The notes: a model not told the origin generated them from the sequence alone. DNA of 35,742 nt from Methanomassiliicoccaceae archaeon (GCA_009778575.1 WRJJ01000007.1:1-35742); one strand, 5' to 3'. Positions 24,743 to 33,631 are shown, numbered from the stretch's first letter. Numbers and translations: made by a program.

Positions 24743-27151
24743 TCAAAAGAAGTCATCCAATCTTGGGCTCTTTGATACGGGCTTAGGGGCGGGAACTTCT
24801 TTTTTCTTCTTTTCCTGAACGTCCCCCGGACCGAAGTCGCCGCCGAAAAGCGTCAGCTGCTGGCTCCCCATCAGGAGATCCTTCTCGTTCCATCCGAATA
24901 CCTCCGTTATTCTTGATGCCGTCTGGGCGAGCCTTTCCGCATAATATTTGTGATCCGGTACCCCCTCAAAAGCGGCGCCGCTGATGTACGGCTCGACCTC
25001 CTGCGGCACCACGCTGCCGTTGGTAACGACCCATGATACCTTCATTCCCGGTATGAAGTCGTATCCTTTTTTGATCATCTTTGCGGCCGCCTGCACGTTG
25101 CTCATTCTCTCGGGATTCTCGTAGGCGTTCACTCCCTTACAGGTCCTTGAGATCACCAATTCGGAGGTGTCGACCTTTTTGGCCAAGGTATCTTTGATGA
25201 TATTCTTGACGAAGGCCATGGCCTCGTCGTTCTTCTCGTCTAGTATCTTCTCGAACAGCTCCATCAGAAGGCGGCTCTGAAGATCAAAGGAATCCGATCT
25301 TCTTACTTCGTACCCTCTGACAAGAAGTTCCTCCGTCTTGACGGGCCACATGACCCTGCCTACGTACCTCTTCTTCTTTCCATGGGAGAAAAGAGGTTCC
25401 AAAAGCTTTTCGAACTCCAGCGTGCCGCCCTCTGTGGAGAACCTTTTCGCCATCCCCTTCCCGAAATCCACGGAGCCGTCCAGGTCTTCCGCCGGGGACT
25501 GCATGAACAGGGAGTCGGTGTCTGAGTAGATCACGGTTATGCCTTCTTTCTCGACCTCGTCGATTATCCTTTTGACGTTATCCCTGGCGAAAGCCGTTAT
25601 CGCCGCACCGATATTCTTATCGGTGAATCTGTAGAATGATGATGCGAAAACCCCGTAGAACGTGTTCATTAGCACCTTGACCGCTTCCTGAAGACCGTTG
25701 AGGTATCTTCTTTCCACATCGTCGGTAACGGACCTCATCCTTTCCTTTATGCCGTCCCTTTGGCGCATCAGGTCCTTCAGTATCTTCGGCAGTATGCCTT
25801 CCCTGCTGTCAGGCGACAGGAACCTTGCGCCGGAAGGCGCCGTTATGGTGCCCTGAGCGGACAGGGTCGTGAAGCAGATGTTCTTTGCGATGATCAGCGA
25901 AGGATACATGGATTTGAAGTCAAGTACGCATACCCAGTGGTACAGCCCCGGGTTGATGGTATGGACATATCCTCCCTCGATGGGGTCTCCCGCTTCCCTT
26001 CTTCCCGTCAAGGGAACGCCGACATTCTGCCTGTCCGCTTCCCTGATGAGAAGCGAGTCCGCAAGCTGGGACGAGCCGGCGTTGAGAGCATCGTCAAGGG
26101 GAAGCTTTGCAACGGTCGAGAGGTCCATCCCCTTTCTCACGGTACCTATCTTCAGAAGGATCTTGAGGGCAAGCTCCGCATCTTTCTTGCAGTATTCTAT
26201 CACTTTCTCTCTGTTGTTCTTCCATTCGTCATCCATTTTTTTGGGATCCACATCAAGCTTCGACTCCCCCAACACCTGAAGCGAAACGGCGTTGAGCGTC
26301 TCCTGCTTGGGCCTTAGTTCGCGCTTTACCGCCCACCATGCGTCCACTATGATCCTGCCTTTCAGCCTCCAGAATCTCTCATTCACGACGCGCGGCTGCC
26401 CGCGGTCCCTTCCCCAGGGCAGGGCATCCTTCATCTTGTTGGCAAGCGCTCTCTCCAATATCTTCTTGATATCATAGTTGTCTATGTTGTATCCCGTGAT
26501 GATGTCCGGGTCTTCTTTCCTGATCAGTTCCCCGAATTTGGTGATGATATCTTTCTCACTTCCGGTGAGCGGCTCGCAATCCTTGTACACGCCGTCCTCT
26601 TCCACTACAGAGCATATGGTGTAGATGAACTCGTGTTGGATGCTGTTCTCAATATCGAACGAGAGGAATCTTAAGCCCGGGTCAAAGGATTCTATGTTCT
26701 CGAACGCCTCCATCTTCATGACGAGGTCGGTCGTGTATGGGCCGGTCACCCATTCCCCCGCCGCTCTTATGCAGGAACCCATGTCTTTGTCGTAAACGAA
26801 CCTGTGGTGGAATGGAATGTCCGCCGCAAGAACGGCGAACCCTTTCTTTTTCCAATCATTTCGGTAGTCGGGGACCTTCCATGGATACTTTATCGTTACC
26901 TTAAGCACCTCATGATCGCGGCCTCTGTAGAAGAGGCGTGTGTGTTCTGTCCCTATGACCTCCGCATCCCTCGTCAGGGTCTTTTCCGTGTCCGCACTCG
27001 GATCGACAATGAAGAAGTAGGGGTCGAACCCATAGCACAGGATGGTAACGGACCTCTTGTCCCTGGTCTTTCCGAACAGCTCTACGAAAACGCTCCCGTT
27101 CTCGTCATTGCTGTAGGATGCCGTTATGAGTCTTACGTCCACTGTCTCCAT
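24743..27151 (-). CDS. polB: Family B DNA polymerase
   Basis: An 802 aa replicative-type DNA polymerase with a proofreading domain. Exonuclease motifs are intact: FDIE (about 165), GYNIDNYDI (ExoII) and YCKKDAEL (ExoIII). Polymerase motifs are DFKSMYPSL (A), KVLMNTFYGVFAS (B) and YSDTDS (C). Near the C-terminus QQLTLFGG fits a PCNA-binding PIP box, and the last residues SPRLDDFF form a second PIP-like end. The track starts at TTG 27169; ATG 27151 (METVDVRL) is preferred because it follows the YchF stop by 4 nt and has AGTGAT upstream. The mRNA is shared with ychF. Confidence 0.95.
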   Translation of the reverse strand: METVDVRLITASYSNDENGSVFVELFGKTRDKRSVTILCYGFDPYFFIVDPSADTEKTLTRDAEVIGTEHTRLFYRGRDHEVLKVTIKYPWKVPDYRNDWKKKGFAVLAADIPFHHRFVYDKDMGSCIRAAGEWVTGPYTTDLVMKMEAFENIESFDPGLRFLSFDIENSIQHEFIYTICSVVEEDGVYKDCEPLTGSEKDIITKFGELIRKEDPDIITGYNIDNYDIKKILERALANKMKDALPWGRDRGQPRVVNERFWRLKGRIIVDAWWAVKRELRPKQETLNAVSLQVLGESKLDVDPKKMDDEWKNNREKVIEYCKKDAELALKILLKIGTVRKGMDLSTVAKLPLDDALNAGSSQLADSLLIREADRQNVGVPLTGRREAGDPIEGGYVHTINPGLYHWVCVLDFKSMYPSLIIAKNICFTTLSAQGTITAPSGARFLSPDSREGILPKILKDLMRQRDGIKERMRSVTDDVERRYLNGLQEAVKVLMNTFYGVFASSFYRFTDKNIGAAITAFARDNVKRIIDEVEKEGITVIYSDTDSLFMQSPAEDLDGSVDFGKGMAKRFSTEGGTLEFEKLLEPLFSHGKKKRYVGRVMWPVKTEELLVRGYEVRRSDSFDLQSRLLMELFEKILDEKNDEAMAFVKNIIKDTLAKKVDTSELVISRTCKGVNAYENPERMSNVQAAAKMIKKGYDFIPGMKVSWVVTNGSVVPQEVEPYISGAAFEGVPDHKYYAERLAQTASRITEVFGWNEKDLLMGSQQLTLFGGDFGPGDVQEKKKKEVPAPKPVSKSPRLDDFF

Positions 27152-27155
27152 TGTA

Positions 27156-28352
27156 TCACTTGTTGGCAACTATCCTTATTATGTCCCCCTCCAGGAGTAC
27201 ATAGTCCGCCCCGACGGTCCTTTTCGTTCTGGCATTGACAGCTCTTATGAACTTGTCTCCGAGTTCCGTATGGACCTTGTACGCAAGATCCCTGGCGGTG
27301 GAGCCTCTGGGCATCAGGATGCAGTCTGGCAGAACGCGGCCGAAGTGATCCGTGTATTTCGACTCGTCCTCGACCGGATAGACCGCTATGAGGTCCAGCA
27401 TTCTGAAGACGCAGTCCTCCAGACAGGCCTGCACGCCCGTGCCGTTGTATCCTTTCATTTTCTCCGCCATGTAGTCCAGGGCCTTTTTCTGTCCTTCGCT
27501 GAGAGCGACGCCGGGTTTTATTGTAAAGGCGGAATCTCCAGGAACATAATCGATAAGGCCCGCGGCTCCCGCCTTCTTCAGGGCAAGTTCCGTCTCCGCA
27601 AGAGTAGGGATGGCGGGATCACCCATTTTTCTTAATTTGTCAAGGTTCTCCGGAGGAGAGATGTCCGCTTTGTTCATGGCGATGATCATCGGTTTGGAGA
27701 TCTCTCTGATCTTTACGCATAGTGCCAGAAGAGTTTCGTCATCCCACAGCGTCGGGTCTTGAGGCAGCTCCACGCTTCTGAGGGCTTCTTTGATCTGCCC
27801 TTCCGTCACGCTCAGGCCCGCAAGCCTCTCCTGAAGGATGGTTTCAGGCTTGCTTCCTTGCATCTTCGCCTGTCTGGCTATCTTGCTCAGACCGTTCTTT
27901 ATTATCTCCCTCATCCAGAGGGCTATCTCTTTCCTGAGAAAGACCACATCTTCCGATGGGTCATATTTCCCGGGATCGATGGTGTTCCCCTCTATGTCGG
28001 TGGTCCCGCTCGCATCGACCACGTTGATGAAAGCATCCGCCTGCCTTAGGTCATCCAAGAACTTGTTCCCCAGACCTTTCCCCTCCCAAGCGTCGGGGAC
28101 AAGGCCGGCCACGTCCAACATTTCAACGGGGACCATCCTTGTACCGTTGATGCACGCTGAGTTATGGGGGGTGCATTTAAGGTCCAGGTCCTTGCATGGA
28201 CAAGGGGTTCTAACGTATGCGACCCCCTTGTTGGGCTCTATTGTCGTGAAGGGGTAATTCGCGATCTCCACCGAAGCCATCGTCGCCGCGCCGAAGAATG
28301 TCGATTTCCCGACATTCGGTTTTCCTACTATGCCGACCTGCATGTGATCCAA
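27156..28352 (-). CDS. ychF: YchF/Obg-family GTPase/ATPase
   Basis: A 398 aa P-loop protein of the OLA1/YchF group, archaeal branch. It has G1 GKPNVGKST (9-18), a Cys-rich insert after switch I (RTPCPCKDLDLKCTPHNSACINGT) that is common in archaeal members, G3 DVAGLVPDA, G4 NKAD and a C-terminal TGS domain with the DHFGRVLPDCILMPRGSTARDLAYKVHTELGDKF segment. The protein associates with ribosomes in studied species. The ATG is near a TATA-like TGTATAAC (minus strand, about 28369-28376), so the mRNA is leaderless. PolB follows after 4 nt. Met 4 is an alternative start. Confidence 0.94.
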   Translation of the reverse strand: MDHMQVGIVGKPNVGKSTFFGAATMASVEIANYPFTTIEPNKGVAYVRTPCPCKDLDLKCTPHNSACINGTRMVPVEMLDVAGLVPDAWEGKGLGNKFLDDLRQADAFINVVDASGTTDIEGNTIDPGKYDPSEDVVFLRKEIALWMREIIKNGLSKIARQAKMQGSKPETILQERLAGLSVTEGQIKEALRSVELPQDPTLWDDETLLALCVKIREISKPMIIAMNKADISPPENLDKLRKMGDPAIPTLAETELALKKAGAAGLIDYVPGDSAFTIKPGVALSEGQKKALDYMAEKMKGYNGTGVQACLEDCVFRMLDLIAVYPVEDESKYTDHFGRVLPDCILMPRGSTARDLAYKVHTELGDKFIRAVNARTKRTVGADYVLLEGDIIRIVANK

Positions 28353-28488
28353 TCTATATGGGGCTCAGGATGTTATACATTTGCCGATGCTTTCGCATCT
28401 TTACAGGGCTCAGAGGTCAGACCTAACCGCTGTGCCTTGGTTCGCGTTCATGCTAGGATGGCCATATAAAAACGAATAAAAGGGCCGC

Positions 28489-28504
28489 GGGGAGTGAACT
28501 CCCC
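28489..28504 (-). terminator. Hairpin terminator after the 135 aa membrane protein
   Basis: GGGGAG-TGAA-CTCCCC is a perfect 6-bp stem with a four-base loop. On the minus strand it is followed by a T-rich run (TTTTATTCGTTTTTATATGG), as expected for an archaeal terminator of the gene ending at 28541. Confidence 0.55.
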
Positions 28505-28540
28505 TATGGGAAACGGTTTGACCTTTTCAAGTGTCAGCGC

Positions 28541-28948
28541 TCATACGCCGAAGAATTCTTTGACCTTCGGACGGAACAGATAATACAGTATCAGCAGCCC
28601 GATGACCAAGGGCAACAAGAGCGGAACCACTGCCGCCTGCGTCGCCGCCTCGTCGGTGAACACCAACACGATCGATACTATCGAACTGAGTACGCCCAGG
28701 GCGTAAAGGATCACGGCAATGTACCATGCGATGGTCCATCCTCTCCAGATCGCTATCCCGATTATCAGGGTAATGATCCCGATTATGAATCCTCCGTATC
28801 CGATATAGTCTCCGATGTCTATTCCGGTGAAATCAATGATGTAGTCCGAGAACAACGCCGCTGCCGCCGCAAGCAGGATCAGGACAGCAGCCAATATGGT
28901 GATCAGGCCGATCAACGCAATTAGTATGGGTCTTTTTTTGCCTTCCAT
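28541..28948 (-). CDS. Small multi-helix membrane protein, 135 aa
   Basis: Function unknown. It has four hydrophobic segments (about 8-32, 50-70, 73-96 and 103-126 from ATG 28948), starting with a basic MEGKKRP cytoplasmic end, which fits a small integral membrane protein. The track start at 29014 adds 22 non-hydrophobic residues, but a TATA box (ATTATATAAA, minus strand, about 28970-28979) lies 22-31 nt upstream of ATG 28948 and inside that extension, so the shorter protein is preferred. It has the look of the DUF-type four-helix proteins elsewhere in the window, but sequence similarity to them is weak. Confidence 0.75.
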   Translation of the reverse strand: MEGKKRPILIALIGLITILAAVLILLAAAAALFSDYIIDFTGIDIGDYIGYGGFIIGIITLIIGIAIWRGWTIAWYIAVILYALGVLSSIVSIVLVFTDEAATQAAVVPLLLPLVIGLLILYYLFRPKVKEFFGV

Positions 28949-29037
28949 GAAAACGAATCGTTGTGCCAGGTTTATATAATCTTCTTCAAAAGAACATGTA
29001 TTTCTCCCATCCATCTATATAGGCTGGGTAAAGGAGG

Positions 29038-29841
29038 TCAAAGGCGAGTTAGCTCTTTCCGGCATTGGAATATGGAATTGGCTATCTCCGCTATCTCGGC
29101 GGGGCGCAGCTCTTCGATCCTTGAATCCAAGAACGGGATGTCCCAGCCGTCGTCTATGATCTTTGCCGCTCGAAGGGAGGTGCCTATCTTTTTCCTTCTG
29201 TGGTTGAAAGCGGCCTCGGTCACCCTGAAGAACTCCCTTTCGTCGTACACGGTAAAAGGCGCCGGCCGGGGCACGATCTCCACTATGGCGGAGTCCACCT
29301 TCGGCTGCGGTTTGAATCTGGAACTCGGCACTTTCTCCAGGAGCCTGCAGTCCGCTCTGTAAAAAAGATTGACGGTAAGTCTTGAATAATCGGGGCTGCC
29401 GACATCCGCCGTCATTCTGTCGGCGAATTCCTTCTGCACCATGACAACCGCTCTTCTGAAATCGTGCTCGAGAAGTTTGAAGATTATCGGCGTGGATACG
29501 CTGTACGGAAGGTTGCTGACGAACACGTCGAAGGGAGGGAACGGGACCTTGACGGCATCTCCTCTGATCAGGCGCAGCCTCTCTCCGTATGTTCCCTCTA
29601 TATGGTCGGCCAAAGCGTCGTCTATCTCTATGCACGTCACATCGCCGGAGCGCCCTATCAGCCTTGATGTGAGTATGCCTAGCCCCGGCCCAACCTCCAG
29701 CACTCTGTCTCCTTGGGATATCTTGGCAAAATCGATCTGGCGGTCCGCCACTCTTTCATCAATGAGAAAATTCTGCCCTTTGCTTTTTTTGGGGATCACG
29801 CCGGTCTCGGCTATCAGTCTGCCGGTCTCCCCTCTGCTCAT
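29038..29841 (-). CDS. ksgA: 16S rRNA dimethyladenosine transferase (KsgA/Dim1)
   Basis: A 267 aa SAM-dependent methyltransferase that dimethylates two adjacent adenosines near the 3' end of 16S rRNA during small-subunit maturation. Motifs are intact: SKGQNFLID, VLEVGPGLGILTSRL (SAM binding), IEIDDAL, RGDAVKVPFP and the catalytic NLPYSVSTPI. The C-terminal helical domain follows with FKPQPKVDSAIVEI and NHRRKKIGTSLR. The start overlaps the DUF655 stop by 4 bp. The gene is the last of the rpl21e-rpoF-DUF655-ksgA order that is widespread in archaea. Confidence 0.96.
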   Translation of the reverse strand: MSRGETGRLIAETGVIPKKSKGQNFLIDERVADRQIDFAKISQGDRVLEVGPGLGILTSRLIGRSGDVTCIEIDDALADHIEGTYGERLRLIRGDAVKVPFPPFDVFVSNLPYSVSTPIIFKLLEHDFRRAVVMVQKEFADRMTADVGSPDYSRLTVNLFYRADCRLLEKVPSSRFKPQPKVDSAIVEIVPRPAPFTVYDEREFFRVTEAAFNHRRKKIGTSLRAAKIIDDGWDIPFLDSRIEELRPAEIAEIANSIFQCRKELTRL

Positions 29842-30386
29842 TTCGATACAAAGAGATAGCGCTTCCTTTCGTTGTCCGTCAGTTCAAGCACTATGCGCGC
29901 CGTTATCAGCTTCTCGGGGTTCTTTACCGTCGCGCGTTCGCTGAGGTCCTTGAAGTCCTTGAAGTGGCCGTTCCTCGTGCGCTCATCGAGTATTGCGGTC
30001 ATCGTCTTCTTTCCGAGGCCGGGAAGCTCTTCCAGAAGGTGCTTCCTCATGGAGATGGCCTCCGCCTCGTTGAAGAACCTTATGAACCTCGGCTGGTTGG
30101 CCAACACTATCTCGTTCACGCAGTACTCCAGTTCGGCCACCGCGCCGTGCGTTAGGTCTGAAGGCCCGACGCGTCTCTTCACGTGATCGATGACCGTCCT
30201 CTTCACAGTGTCCTTTCCGATGTACACCCTTTCGCCGATGTTGATGACGGCGGCGGGTTTGGGAACGAGTTCGAAGAGTTTGAATTCCTCATCACCCAAG
30301 GCGTAGCACAACGGCTCCTTTTTCGCAAAATTATTGGTGGGTATGCCCTGAGAAAGATAATCCAGAACATATGCGTATTCTTCCAC
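29838..30386 (-). CDS. DUF655 nucleic-acid-binding protein
   Basis: A 182 aa conserved archaeal protein. It has an N-terminal OB-like part (EEYAYVLDYLSQG then NIGERVYIGKD) and a C-terminal helix-hairpin-helix (LEELPGLGKKTMTAILDERT) suited to binding DNA or RNA. Function is unestablished; constant linkage to ksgA and rpoF suggests a role in ribosome assembly or transcription. ksgA starts within its stop codon, and rpoF lies 25 nt upstream. Confidence 0.9.
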   Translation of the reverse strand: MEEYAYVLDYLSQGIPTNNFAKKEPLCYALGDEEFKLFELVPKPAAVINIGERVYIGKDTVKRTVIDHVKRRVGPSDLTHGAVAELEYCVNEIVLANQPRFIRFFNEAEAISMRKHLLEELPGLGKKTMTAILDERTRNGHFKDFKDLSERATVKNPEKLITARIVLELTDNERKRYLFVSK

Positions 30387-30411
30387 CGTAATTCCTCACA
30401 GATAAAACGCA

Positions 30412-30729
30412 TTACAGATATTTACCTACTACCTCGATTATCTGGTCGATGGTCTTCGGTTCGATCGCGAGTCTTTCTTTTGAGAATATGGCACGCACGT
30501 CTTCGGGGTACTGAGGGAGGAGGTCCGCTATCTTAACGGCAGCGTATTCCGTCACTCCTTCGATGGCGCCGATCTCTTCGACTATGCTTTTGGCATCATC
30601 GACCGAGATGGAGCACACTGCCCTCGCTTGTTCCATAGCGTGCTTTTGCGAAGTAAGGAGTTCTCTCTTCTCGTTCTCTTCGGTGAGAAGGTCCCTGACC
30701 TCAGCCAGCGTTATGTACTGCTCGGACAT
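30412..30729 (-). CDS. rpoF: RNA polymerase subunit F (Rpb4 homologue)
   Basis: A 105 aa helical Rpb4-type subunit that pairs with RpoE on the polymerase stalk. The sequence shows the family's YITLAEVRDLLTEE opening, an HRDC-like bundle (AVKIADLLPQYPEDVRAIFSKER) and the end TIDQIIEVVGKYL. The track start is GTG 30738; ATG 30729 is preferred because GGGTGA sits 5 nt upstream. It follows rpl21e by 22 nt and is followed by DUF655. Confidence 0.93.
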   Translation of the reverse strand: MSEQYITLAEVRDLLTEENEKRELLTSQKHAMEQARAVCSISVDDAKSIVEEIGAIEGVTEYAAVKIADLLPQYPEDVRAIFSKERLAIEPKTIDQIIEVVGKYL

Positions 30730-30751
30730 TCGGTTCACCCGTCAAAAATAT

Positions 30752-31045
30752 TCAATCCCTGTTCCTTACAAGGTGCTCCGGGCGCGCCACGACCATCTTG
30801 GTCTTGTTGCCGTCCTTTACGCTGACCTCATATGCGGCTCCCCTCGGACCAACGATGACGCCGGTAAGGCCGTGGAATCTGGAAAAGGGCATACCCTTGT
30901 GGACACTGGGGTCTATTATGATGTTGACCTTCTCTCCCGCTTCGAACTGCTGGAAAGCTTTTGTTATTGGCGAAAGCCCGCGTGCTCTCGGTTTCTTCTT
31001 CAGGAGCTGGCGGGTCTTTGTCCTTGTTCCTCTGGATGCCTGCAT
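30752..31045 (-). CDS. rpl21e: 50S ribosomal protein L21e
   Basis: A 97 aa archaeal/eukaryotic eL21, basic with an SH3-like fold. Typical segments are SRGTRTKTRQLLKKKPRARG, IDPSVHKGMPFSRFHGLTGVI and GPRGAAYEVSVKDGNK. It starts 1 nt after the Pus10 stop with GAGGGAT upstream, so it is translated from the same mRNA as Pus10. Confidence 0.96.
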   Translation of the reverse strand: MQASRGTRTKTRQLLKKKPRARGLSPITKAFQQFEAGEKVNIIIDPSVHKGMPFSRFHGLTGVIVGPRGAAYEVSVKDGNKTKMVVARPEHLVRNRD

Positions 31046-31046
31046 C

Positions 31047-32282
31047 TTAATCCCTCATTGGTTCTTGGTAGTTGATCGCTATCACATCAAGCGTCTGCAC
31101 AGCACATCTTACTCCGAGGACGTCTGAGAAGTTCGGTACGGTCCTGCCCTCATCACCCGAAACGAACTCTTTGATGTACGTTCCGGATTCCGCGTTCACG
31201 GTGAGGTCGAACACGTCATCGCCGATCATCTCCGCCTCGACCCATCGGATCTCTCTTTTTCTCACAAGGTCGGCACGTCTGTGCTCAACCCTGCGTGGAG
31301 TCCTCTGGTTGATGTGGACATTCTTGAATGATAAGGCTACCTCATTTACTCTTTCTTTATTAACTTTACCATCCGTTTTGACCCTTGCAACGTAGGTCTT
31401 GTCCGGGTCCGCGCTTTTGTATTCCTGTACCGCATCCCGCGGAACGAAGTGCAGTCTCGCATATCCCGCAAGTTCCGATGCGTTGGACCTTCTCTCAAGC
31501 TCGTCGGTATCGATATCCCTTATCTTCGGCCTGCTTATCTCCAGGACGAACGGTCTGCCCTCGCCGAGCATACAGGCGTCTATGTCCTCCCTTCCCATCC
31601 CGTGGAAGAAGTGCTCCTCTCCCCCGCTCATCTCCAGAGCGATATCGCCGATTATCTCCTGCACGGATGTCTGGTACATTTTGCCGGTGCCTTTGCATCG
31701 TTCGCATCCTTTGCCTTTGCAGACCCTGCACGGCCATATTGTCTGCGGTATCTCGCGGCTGTACTTGTAGTATCTTCCGGCGATGAAGATAGGAGATATG
31801 TCCAGGGTGACATCCGCAAATCTGGTATCGATGCAGGCCACGACCTGAGGATTCTTGAATTCCACCGGGCGGTTGATCAGCGGCAGGGCAAGTTTGCCTA
31901 TCTCCCTGTTGAGCTCCGTCTTGATGGCCTCCGCATTCTCAAGCCCGTACTTTCCCCACAGCTCCTTTTCTTTTTCGGCGATCTCAGGCTCCACTCTGGA
32001 CCCCACCAAGAAGTTCTCGGACCGGATGCTGTTCACGCTCTCCGCTACGGCATCCGCGAATCTGTCCATCAGGTCGAACACGTTCTCGCACAGGCTGCAT
32101 ATTTCGGGAGCGGGAATATCCGTCCTTTTCTCAGAGAGGGCCTCCCTGAACATCCTGCCGCGGATGTCGTTGGTCATCCCCGTGCCGAGCTTCCCGAACA
32201 TCCTTCCGAGACAGCGGTCGCACAGGCCGGAGGACGCCAGTCCCTCCGCGGCATCAAGATTCTCATTGACCCAGTCTTCCAT
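31047..32282 (-). CDS. pus10: tRNA pseudouridine synthase Pus10
   Basis: A 411 aa archaeal Pus10, which makes pseudouridine 54/55 in the tRNA T-loop. The N-terminal accessory domain has a zinc ribbon (CDRCLGRMFG, CSLCEN) and THUMP-like region; a second set CRVCKGKGCERCKGTG follows. The catalytic Asp lies in GREDIDACMLGEGRPF, where the Arg usually found (DVRML type) reads Cys. Other motifs such as ELAGYARLHFVPRD and ESGTYIKEFVSGD are normal, so it is likely active, but the substitution is worth confirming. It is the first gene of the rpl21e-rpoF-DUF655-ksgA cluster, with the KH gene 9 nt upstream. Confidence 0.92.
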   Translation of the reverse strand: MEDWVNENLDAAEGLASSGLCDRCLGRMFGKLGTGMTNDIRGRMFREALSEKRTDIPAPEICSLCENVFDLMDRFADAVAESVNSIRSENFLVGSRVEPEIAEKEKELWGKYGLENAEAIKTELNREIGKLALPLINRPVEFKNPQVVACIDTRFADVTLDISPIFIAGRYYKYSREIPQTIWPCRVCKGKGCERCKGTGKMYQTSVQEIIGDIALEMSGGEEHFFHGMGREDIDACMLGEGRPFVLEISRPKIRDIDTDELERRSNASELAGYARLHFVPRDAVQEYKSADPDKTYVARVKTDGKVNKERVNEVALSFKNVHINQRTPRRVEHRRADLVRKREIRWVEAEMIGDDVFDLTVNAESGTYIKEFVSGDEGRTVPNFSDVLGVRCAVQTLDVIAINYQEPMRD

Positions 32283-32291
32283 AGGAACAGC

Positions 32292-32837
32292 TCACAGGTC
32301 AAAGCCCATCTCAGCGATCCTCAGTCTGGGACGCTGGCTCTCTAAATAATGGTATACGGTGGCATGTTCGCTCCCGTTCAGGATGAGCTCTACGGCATGC
32401 TTCGCCACCGGAAGGCTGACGGAATTCCCTATCAGCGACACGGTGTTCCCATACACTGACATATAGCATCCGGTGAGTTCTTCTATTATCCTTCTGGTCT
32501 TTCCCTCGGCGCCTATCAGCCTTCCCCTGACCCTTCCGAGCTGGTTGGGCCTGTCCCCGGCCACTTCCTTCAGGTCGAAGGCCTCGAAGTATTCGTCATC
32601 TTCGAAGAGCCTTACGGCCCGTTCGGGATTGAACCCTCTCCCTATCGCCCTTATCACATCAATGATCTTGAGTGCCATCAGAGGGTCTGTGCCTTCAGCT
32701 TCCTCGTTGAAGATCACCTCACCTTCCGTGTCGATGTCCAGTTTTATTCCGGACATCCTCTCTATCATTTTCTTCGTCTCGCCGTTCTTCCCTATGAGCG
32801 TGCCTACGCGGTCGCCTGGTATCCTCACGGACCTCAT
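32292..32837 (-). CDS. Dim2/Pno1-type KH-domain protein
   Basis: A 181 aa protein with two KH domains: the first with GTLIGKNGETKK (GxxG near residue 12) and the second with GRLIGAEGKTRRIIEELTG. The linker AIGRGFNPERAVRLFEDDEYFEAFDL is diagnostic of archaeal homologues of yeast Pno1/Dim2, a 40S assembly factor that works with Dim1/KsgA and RIO kinases. Its partner genes ksgA and rio1 are in the same region. The ATG overlaps the rio1 stop by 4 bp. Confidence 0.94.
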   Translation of the reverse strand: MRSVRIPGDRVGTLIGKNGETKKMIERMSGIKLDIDTEGEVIFNEEAEGTDPLMALKIIDVIRAIGRGFNPERAVRLFEDDEYFEAFDLKEVAGDRPNQLGRVRGRLIGAEGKTRRIIEELTGCYMSVYGNTVSLIGNSVSLPVAKHAVELILNGSEHATVYHYLESQRPRLRIAEMGFDL

Positions 32838-33631
32838 TCCTCTTCCTCCTCTTCTTCGTCTGATCCGTTCAGTATCTCGTCAAGTATCTTCTCTTGCTCT
32901 ATCACATCCGCCCCTCTGTTCCTGAAGAAGCGGTTGACGTTCGTTATATCCCTTATCAAAAGGTCCTTGGCATTGAAAAAGTCATTGGTCATGGCCTGCC
33001 CGCAGTCTATCAATATGGGCTGCCCCTCCCATACAAGCACGTTGTATTCGCTCAGGTCCCCATGTACCAGATGGGCATCCTTCCAGCCGTCTATGATGAA
33101 CGAGAGGACCTCATCGTACATGTCAGTAGGGTCTTCAAGCGCCACATCCTTAAGCTGGGGGGCCGGGCCGTTCTCATCCCCGATATATTCCATGAGGAGG
33201 CAGTTCTTGTCGAACGTGATGGGCTCCGGTACAGGCAGCCCCGCCTCCGAATATCTCTGGAGGTTCCTGAACTCCTTGTTGGTCCAGGTGTATATGAGCT
33301 TCCACCTGTTGCCCGCGACGCCTTTGAACCTCGGATCGCCCTCGATGTATCTTGCGACATTCTTGAATGTGGAAGTGGATGTTCTGAAGATCTTTAGGGC
33401 GAGCGGTTCGCCGTCCTCGTCGGTCGCAAAGAAAACGTTGCCTTCCTTTCCAGTTGATATGGGATACCCGACCGTGTCGATGAAACCTCCTTTCATCAGA
33501 TCGTATATGGTCATCAGGGTCTTTCTGTCAAAGACCTCTCCTTCCGTTTGGCGCTCATCCCCTGTTTTGTTTGTTTTCAGGGAATCGACGCGCTGTTCGA
33601 GATAGGAGAATTTCTCATCATAGGATGGCAG
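32834..33631 (-). CDS. RIO1-type serine kinase, probable CTG start
   Basis: The atypical protein kinase of the RIO1 group, which acts in small-subunit maturation. The P-loop-like STGKEGNVF, ATP lysine in ALKIFR, catalytic HGDLSEYN and metal IDCGQAM are all present; the C-terminus is acidic (DEEEEEE). The track starts at ATG 33514, 226 aa, but the reading frame continues 39 codons upstream with homologous sequence (EVFDRKTL, as EVLDGRTL in A. fulgidus Rio1). No ATG, GTG or TTG is in that frame before the stop at 33632-33634; CTG 33629-33631 gives 265 aa, the family length, with GGCGGTG about 7 nt upstream. A frame change from ATG at about 33618-33621 is the other option. Confidence 0.85.
   Translation of the reverse strand: MPSYDEKFSYLEQRVDSLKTNKTGDERQTEGEVFDRKTLMTIYDLMKGGFIDTVGYPISTGKEGNVFFATDEDGEPLALKIFRTSTSTFKNVARYIEGDPRFKGVAGNRWKLIYTWTNKEFRNLQRYSEAGLPVPEPITFDKNCLLMEYIGDENGPAPQLKDVALEDPTDMYDEVLSFIIDGWKDAHLVHGDLSEYNVLVWEGQPILIDCGQAMTNDFFNAKDLLIRDITNVNRFFRNRGADVIEQEKILDEILNGSDEEEEEEE

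Noticed and set aside
28541-29014. Membrane protein start at ATG 29014
   Set aside because: The TATA box at 28970-28979 falls inside this extension, and the added 22 residues are not like the rest of the protein.
29015-29635. 206 aa minus-strand ORF overlapping ksgA
   Set aside because: It is an out-of-frame shadow of ksgA with no family features and an Arg/Gln/Gly-heavy composition.
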